Assembly: GCA_003527405.1 (NCBI GenBank)
Contig: DPXH01000134.1
Location: forward strand, 1-6,970
Origin: Candidatus Sediminicultor tertius
GTDB lineage: Bacteria > Atribacterota > Phoenicimicrobiia > Phoenicimicrobiales > Phoenicimicrobiaceae
DNA: 6,970 nucleotides
Reading direction: 5' to 3'
Position numbers and translations under genes: made by a program. Below are positions 5,263 through 6,970 of this stretch, piece by piece. The notes below the pieces were generated by a model, which saw only the letters and a list, made by a program, of their open reading frames with translations, had not been told where the DNA came from and searched no databases. Position 1 is the first letter of the stretch; each line of letters begins with the position of its first letter.

Positions 5263-5297
5263 AGAAGCTAGAAGACAGAATCCAGGAGTCAGAAGAT
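5263..5297 (+). repeat. Heptad array C, copy 3
   Basis: Five 7-bp units: AGAAGCT, AGAAGAC, AGAATCC, AGGAGTC and AGAAGAT. The last three match array C copy 1 in order. Confidence 0.75.
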
Positions 5298-5341
5298 TAT
5301 TAACGGACAATGTTTAGGAGGTAGGAGTTTGTGGAAATAAG

Positions 5342-5390
5342 ACAAAACACAATACACTGAGTACCGAAAACTGACAACTGAAAACCTGTA
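5342..5390 (+). repeat. AC-phased heptad array (seven units)
   Basis: AC occurs at exactly 5342, 5349, 5356, 5363, 5370, 5377 and 5384, giving seven contiguous 7-bp units. The units are diverged (from ACAAAAC to ACTGAAA) but share the AC start. A two-unit ACTGAAA array recurs at 5491-5504. Confidence 0.7.
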
Positions 5391-5397
5391 TTTAATG

Positions 5398-5432
5398 CTA
5401 ACGACTATTCACTATTCACTAACGACTAGTAA
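5398..5432 (+). repeat. Heptad array D, copy 2
   Basis: CTAACGA, CTATTCA, CTATTCA, CTAACGA and a degenerate CTAGTAA, using the same words as 1961-1995. Confidence 0.85.
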
Positions 5433-5435
5433 AGA

Positions 5436-5484
5436 GTTTTAAATTATGGTTTTCCGCTTTTAGCTTTAAGCTTTTAGCTATATA
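5436..5484 (+). repeat. 49-bp heptad module F, copy 2 (before dxr)
   Basis: Seven heptads from GTTTTAA to CTATATA, colinear with 1157-1205 without gaps. The units CTTTTAG, CTTTAAG, CTTTTAG (5457-5477) make the 7-bp tandem origin obvious. Confidence 0.8.
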
Positions 5485-5486
5485 AT
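5458..5486 (+). promoter_or_regulatory. Possible promoter at the end of module F, for dxr
   Basis: A perfect -10 hexamer TATAAT (5481-5486) lies 17 bp after the weak -35 TTTTAG (5458-5463), the same arrangement as before tsf. A start near 5493 would leave about 75 nt before the dxr ATG. Confidence 0.35.
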
Positions 5487-5566
5487 GATAACTGAAAACT
5501 GAAAATAATATTTAAAACAAAAGATTAATTCAACAAGAATAAATTTGGAAAGTAAGAGATTTAATT

Positions 5567-6730
5567 ATGAGAAAAAAAATAGTTATACTAGGTTCAACCG
5601 GTTCGATAGGGCAGCAAACTTTAGAGGTTATACGAAAATGTTCAAATGAATTTGAAGTAATAGGCCTAAGCGGTTGGGAAAATTCAACTCTTCTTAAGGA
5701 ACAGATAAGATTTTTTAAACCTAATATAGCAGTAGTTAAAGATGAATATGTGGCCAGGAATTTAAAAAAGGATTTAAATAAACAAGATAATATTAAAATA
5801 TTATGGGGGACTAACGGATTAATAAATATCTCAACTCTAAAGGAAGCCGATATTATTGTAGTAGCTATCACCGGGATAGCATCCCTTATACCTACTTTTG
5901 AAGCGGTAAAAAGAGGGAAAAATGTAGCTTTGGCCAGCAAAGAAGCAATGGTAGTAGCCGGTGAATTATTAGTTAAAGAAGCAAAATTAAGAAATTCAAA
6001 AATATTACCAATAGATAGTGAGCATAGTGCAATTTTACAGTGCCTAAAGAATGAACAAAAAGACCGCGTCGAAAAAATTATTTTAACTGCCTCCGGAGGA
6101 GCACTTTATGATTTAACTGAAACTGCTCTAAAAAATGTAACAGTTGAGGACGCGCTGAATCACCCCACCTGGAAAATGGGGAAAAAAGTTACCATTGATT
6201 CAGCTACCTTAATGAATAAAGGATTAGAAGTAATTGAAGCAAAATGGTTTTTTAATATACCGGCTGATAAAATCGAAATCATAATCCATCCTCAAAGTTA
6301 TATACACTCAATGGTGCAATTCATAGATGGTGCTATTCTAGCCCAAATAAGTGAACATAACATGAGAATTCCCATACAGTACGCCTTATTTTATCCCAAT
6401 AGAATTATTAATAACTTTTCACGATTAGATTTAAACAAAATAGGCCAACTAACTTTTAGAAAACCTAATTTTAATAAATTCCCTTGTATTAAACTTGCCT
6501 ATCAAGCCTTAGAACGTGGAGGAACGATGCCAGCAGTATTAAACGGAGCAAACGAAATCGCAGTTAATGCTTTCTTAAATAGTAAAATAAGATTTTCAGA
6601 AATCCCTGTTATTATTCAAAACACCATGAAAGAACACAAGCCGAAGTATAGCCCCAGCATTAGTGACATCTTGGATGCTGACTACTGGGCCAGGGAGAGA
6701 GCTTTAAGTTTTTGTACAAATAAAAAATAG
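5567..6730 (+). CDS. dxr: 1-deoxy-D-xylulose 5-phosphate reductoisomerase
   Basis: Dxr (IspC) converts DXP to 2-C-methyl-D-erythritol 4-phosphate with NADPH, the first committed step of the MEP isoprenoid pathway and the target of fosmidomycin. The 387-aa protein is full length. The Rossmann loop GSTGSIG (9-15) binds NADPH; ALASKEAMVVAG (121-132) follows, usually ALANKE. The metal ligands are Asp150 and Glu152 in DSEHSA, and Glu221 in the stretch running from SATLMNKG (212-219). Ser176 sits in TASGG, and the flexible substrate loop is HPTWKMGKK (199-207) with His199 and Trp202. NGANE (about 324-328) is conserved near the C-terminal helical domain. The ATG is preceded only by weak purine runs (TAAGAGA, 5553-5559), so the ribosome site is poor. 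The repeat-filled spacer upstream suggests its own promoter. All catalytic residues look intact. Confidence 0.98.
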   Translation: MRKKIVILGSTGSIGQQTLEVIRKCSNEFEVIGLSGWENSTLLKEQIRFFKPNIAVVKDEYVARNLKKDLNKQDNIKILWGTNGLINISTLKEADIIVVAITGIASLIPTFEAVKRGKNVALASKEAMVVAGELLVKEAKLRNSKILPIDSEHSAILQCLKNEQKDRVEKIILTASGGALYDLTETALKNVTVEDALNHPTWKMGKKVTIDSATLMNKGLEVIEAKWFFNIPADKIEIIIHPQSYIHSMVQFIDGAILAQISEHNMRIPIQYALFYPNRIINNFSRLDLNKIGQLTFRKPNFNKFPCIKLAYQALERGGTMPAVLNGANEIAVNAFLNSKIRFSEIPVIIQNTMKEHKPKYSPSISDILDADYWARERALSFCTNKK

Positions 6731-6733
6731 CGA

Positions 6734-6789
6734 AAAGTGCAAAGTGCAAAACGTAAAGCCATAGCTCAAAATTTAAAATTCAAATACTT
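6734..6789 (+). repeat. Heptad array A-like, after dxr
   Basis: AAAGTGC (6734-6740 and 6741-6747), AAAACGT and AAAGCCA follow one another at 7 bp, and AAATTTA, AAATTCA (6769-6782) continue in the same phase after one degenerate unit. The array starts 3 bases after the dxr stop. The first part resembles array A by its A-run followed by a GC step. The rest of this 231-bp spacer, 6790-6895, shows no clear gene or repeat. Confidence 0.6.
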
Positions 6790-6895
6790 ATCATTGTATG
6801 TTGAGTTTTATATATCTTATTTCGCATGCTATGTAGTAAAAATGAAAAACTAGAGAAGAAAAAACAGAACTTAAATATTTATATTGAGAGAAAAA

Positions 6896-6951
6896 GTTTT
6901 GAGTTTTGAATTATGGTTTTTCGCTTTTAGCTTTAAGTTTTAAATTTGTTT
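6896..6951 (+). repeat. 49-bp heptad module F, copy 3 (before the last start codon)
   Basis: GTTTTGA occurs twice (6896-6909), then ATTATGG, TTTTTCG, CTTTTAG, CTTTAAG and TTTTAAA in constant 7-bp phase. The first five units from 6903 match copy 2 at 33 of 35 positions by eye. The last unit diverges and no TATAAT-like hexamer follows, unlike copies 1 and 2. Confidence 0.8.
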
Positions 6952-6961
6952 AGGAGTAAAA

Positions 6962-6970
6962 ATGATAACC
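6962..6970 (+). CDS. Start of a downstream gene (partial)
   Basis: An ATG at 6962 follows AGGAG (6952-6956) with a 5-nt gap, a good ribosome site. Only three codons (M-I-T) are in the window. Many bacteria have the site-2 protease rseP directly after dxr, and its N-terminus often resembles this, but three residues cannot identify it. Confidence 0.45.

Larger units (their letters stand above)
5150..5566. other. Repeat-mosaic spacer between cdsA and dxr
   Basis: This 417-bp gap has no credible gene. In order it holds arrays A (5172-5192), B with an insert (5203-5252), C (5263-5297), a two-unit AGGAGGT/AGGAGTT pair (5316-5329), an AC-phased heptad array (5342-5390), D (5398-5432), module F (5436-5484) and two ACTGAAA units (5491-5504). 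It is the most complete copy of the composite layout seen in the window. No strong T-run terminator follows cdsA. Confidence 0.8.

Noticed and set aside
5316..5334. Ribosome-site-like AGGAGG in the dxr spacer, suggesting a hidden small gene
   Set aside because: A TTG or GTG nearby gives no sustained plausible frame, and the purine run is itself a heptad pair (AGGAGGT, AGGAGTT).

Overview
The window is a low-GC (A/T-rich) bacterial chromosome segment with eight complete genes, all on the + strand, in an order common in bacteria: rpsB (ribosomal protein S2), tsf (EF-Ts), pyrH (UMP kinase), frr (ribosome recycling factor), a small 2[4Fe-4S] ferredoxin, uppS (undecaprenyl diphosphate synthase), cdsA (CDP-diglyceride synthase) and dxr (DXP reductoisomerase). 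The last 9 bases look like the start of another gene, by family habit probably the site-2 protease rseP. The clostridial-type ferredoxin and the short, Thermus/Thermotoga-sized EF-Ts suggest an anaerobe. The repeat-filled spacers recall uncultured candidate phyla such as Atribacterota, but that is a low-confidence impression and not an identification.

Layout: 1-146 is a leader with a plausible sigma-70 promoter. rpsB (147-863) and tsf (1275-1874) are separated by 411 bp of repeats. A 141-bp repeat spacer precedes pyrH (2016-2735). pyrH, frr (2738-3295) and the ferredoxin (3337-3507) are tightly packed. A hairpin with a T-run follows, and its 3' arm is also the only Shine-Dalgarno-like sequence for uppS (GTG start, 3595-4347). 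uppS overlaps cdsA (4331-5149) by 17 bases. A 417-bp repeat spacer separates cdsA from dxr (5567-6730), and 231 bp more lie between dxr and the next start codon (6962).

Functionally, S2, EF-Ts and RRF serve the ribosome. PyrH makes UDP, which leads to CTP, the co-substrate of CdsA, and to UDP-sugars for the cell wall. Dxr starts the MEP pathway to isoprenoids, and UppS uses those precursors for the bacterial cell-wall lipid carrier. The ferredoxin could feed Fe-S enzymes such as IspG and IspH, but this is inferred from position only.

The most unusual signal is in the spacers. They are mosaics of short arrays, nearly all with a strict 7-bp period (one has 8), built from different unit words and recurring in a fixed order. 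One 49-bp module of seven heptads recurs before tsf, dxr and the last start codon. One array copy is split by a 22-nt hairpin-forming insert. The coding sequences look intact and ordinary, with one substitution in the CdsA signature.
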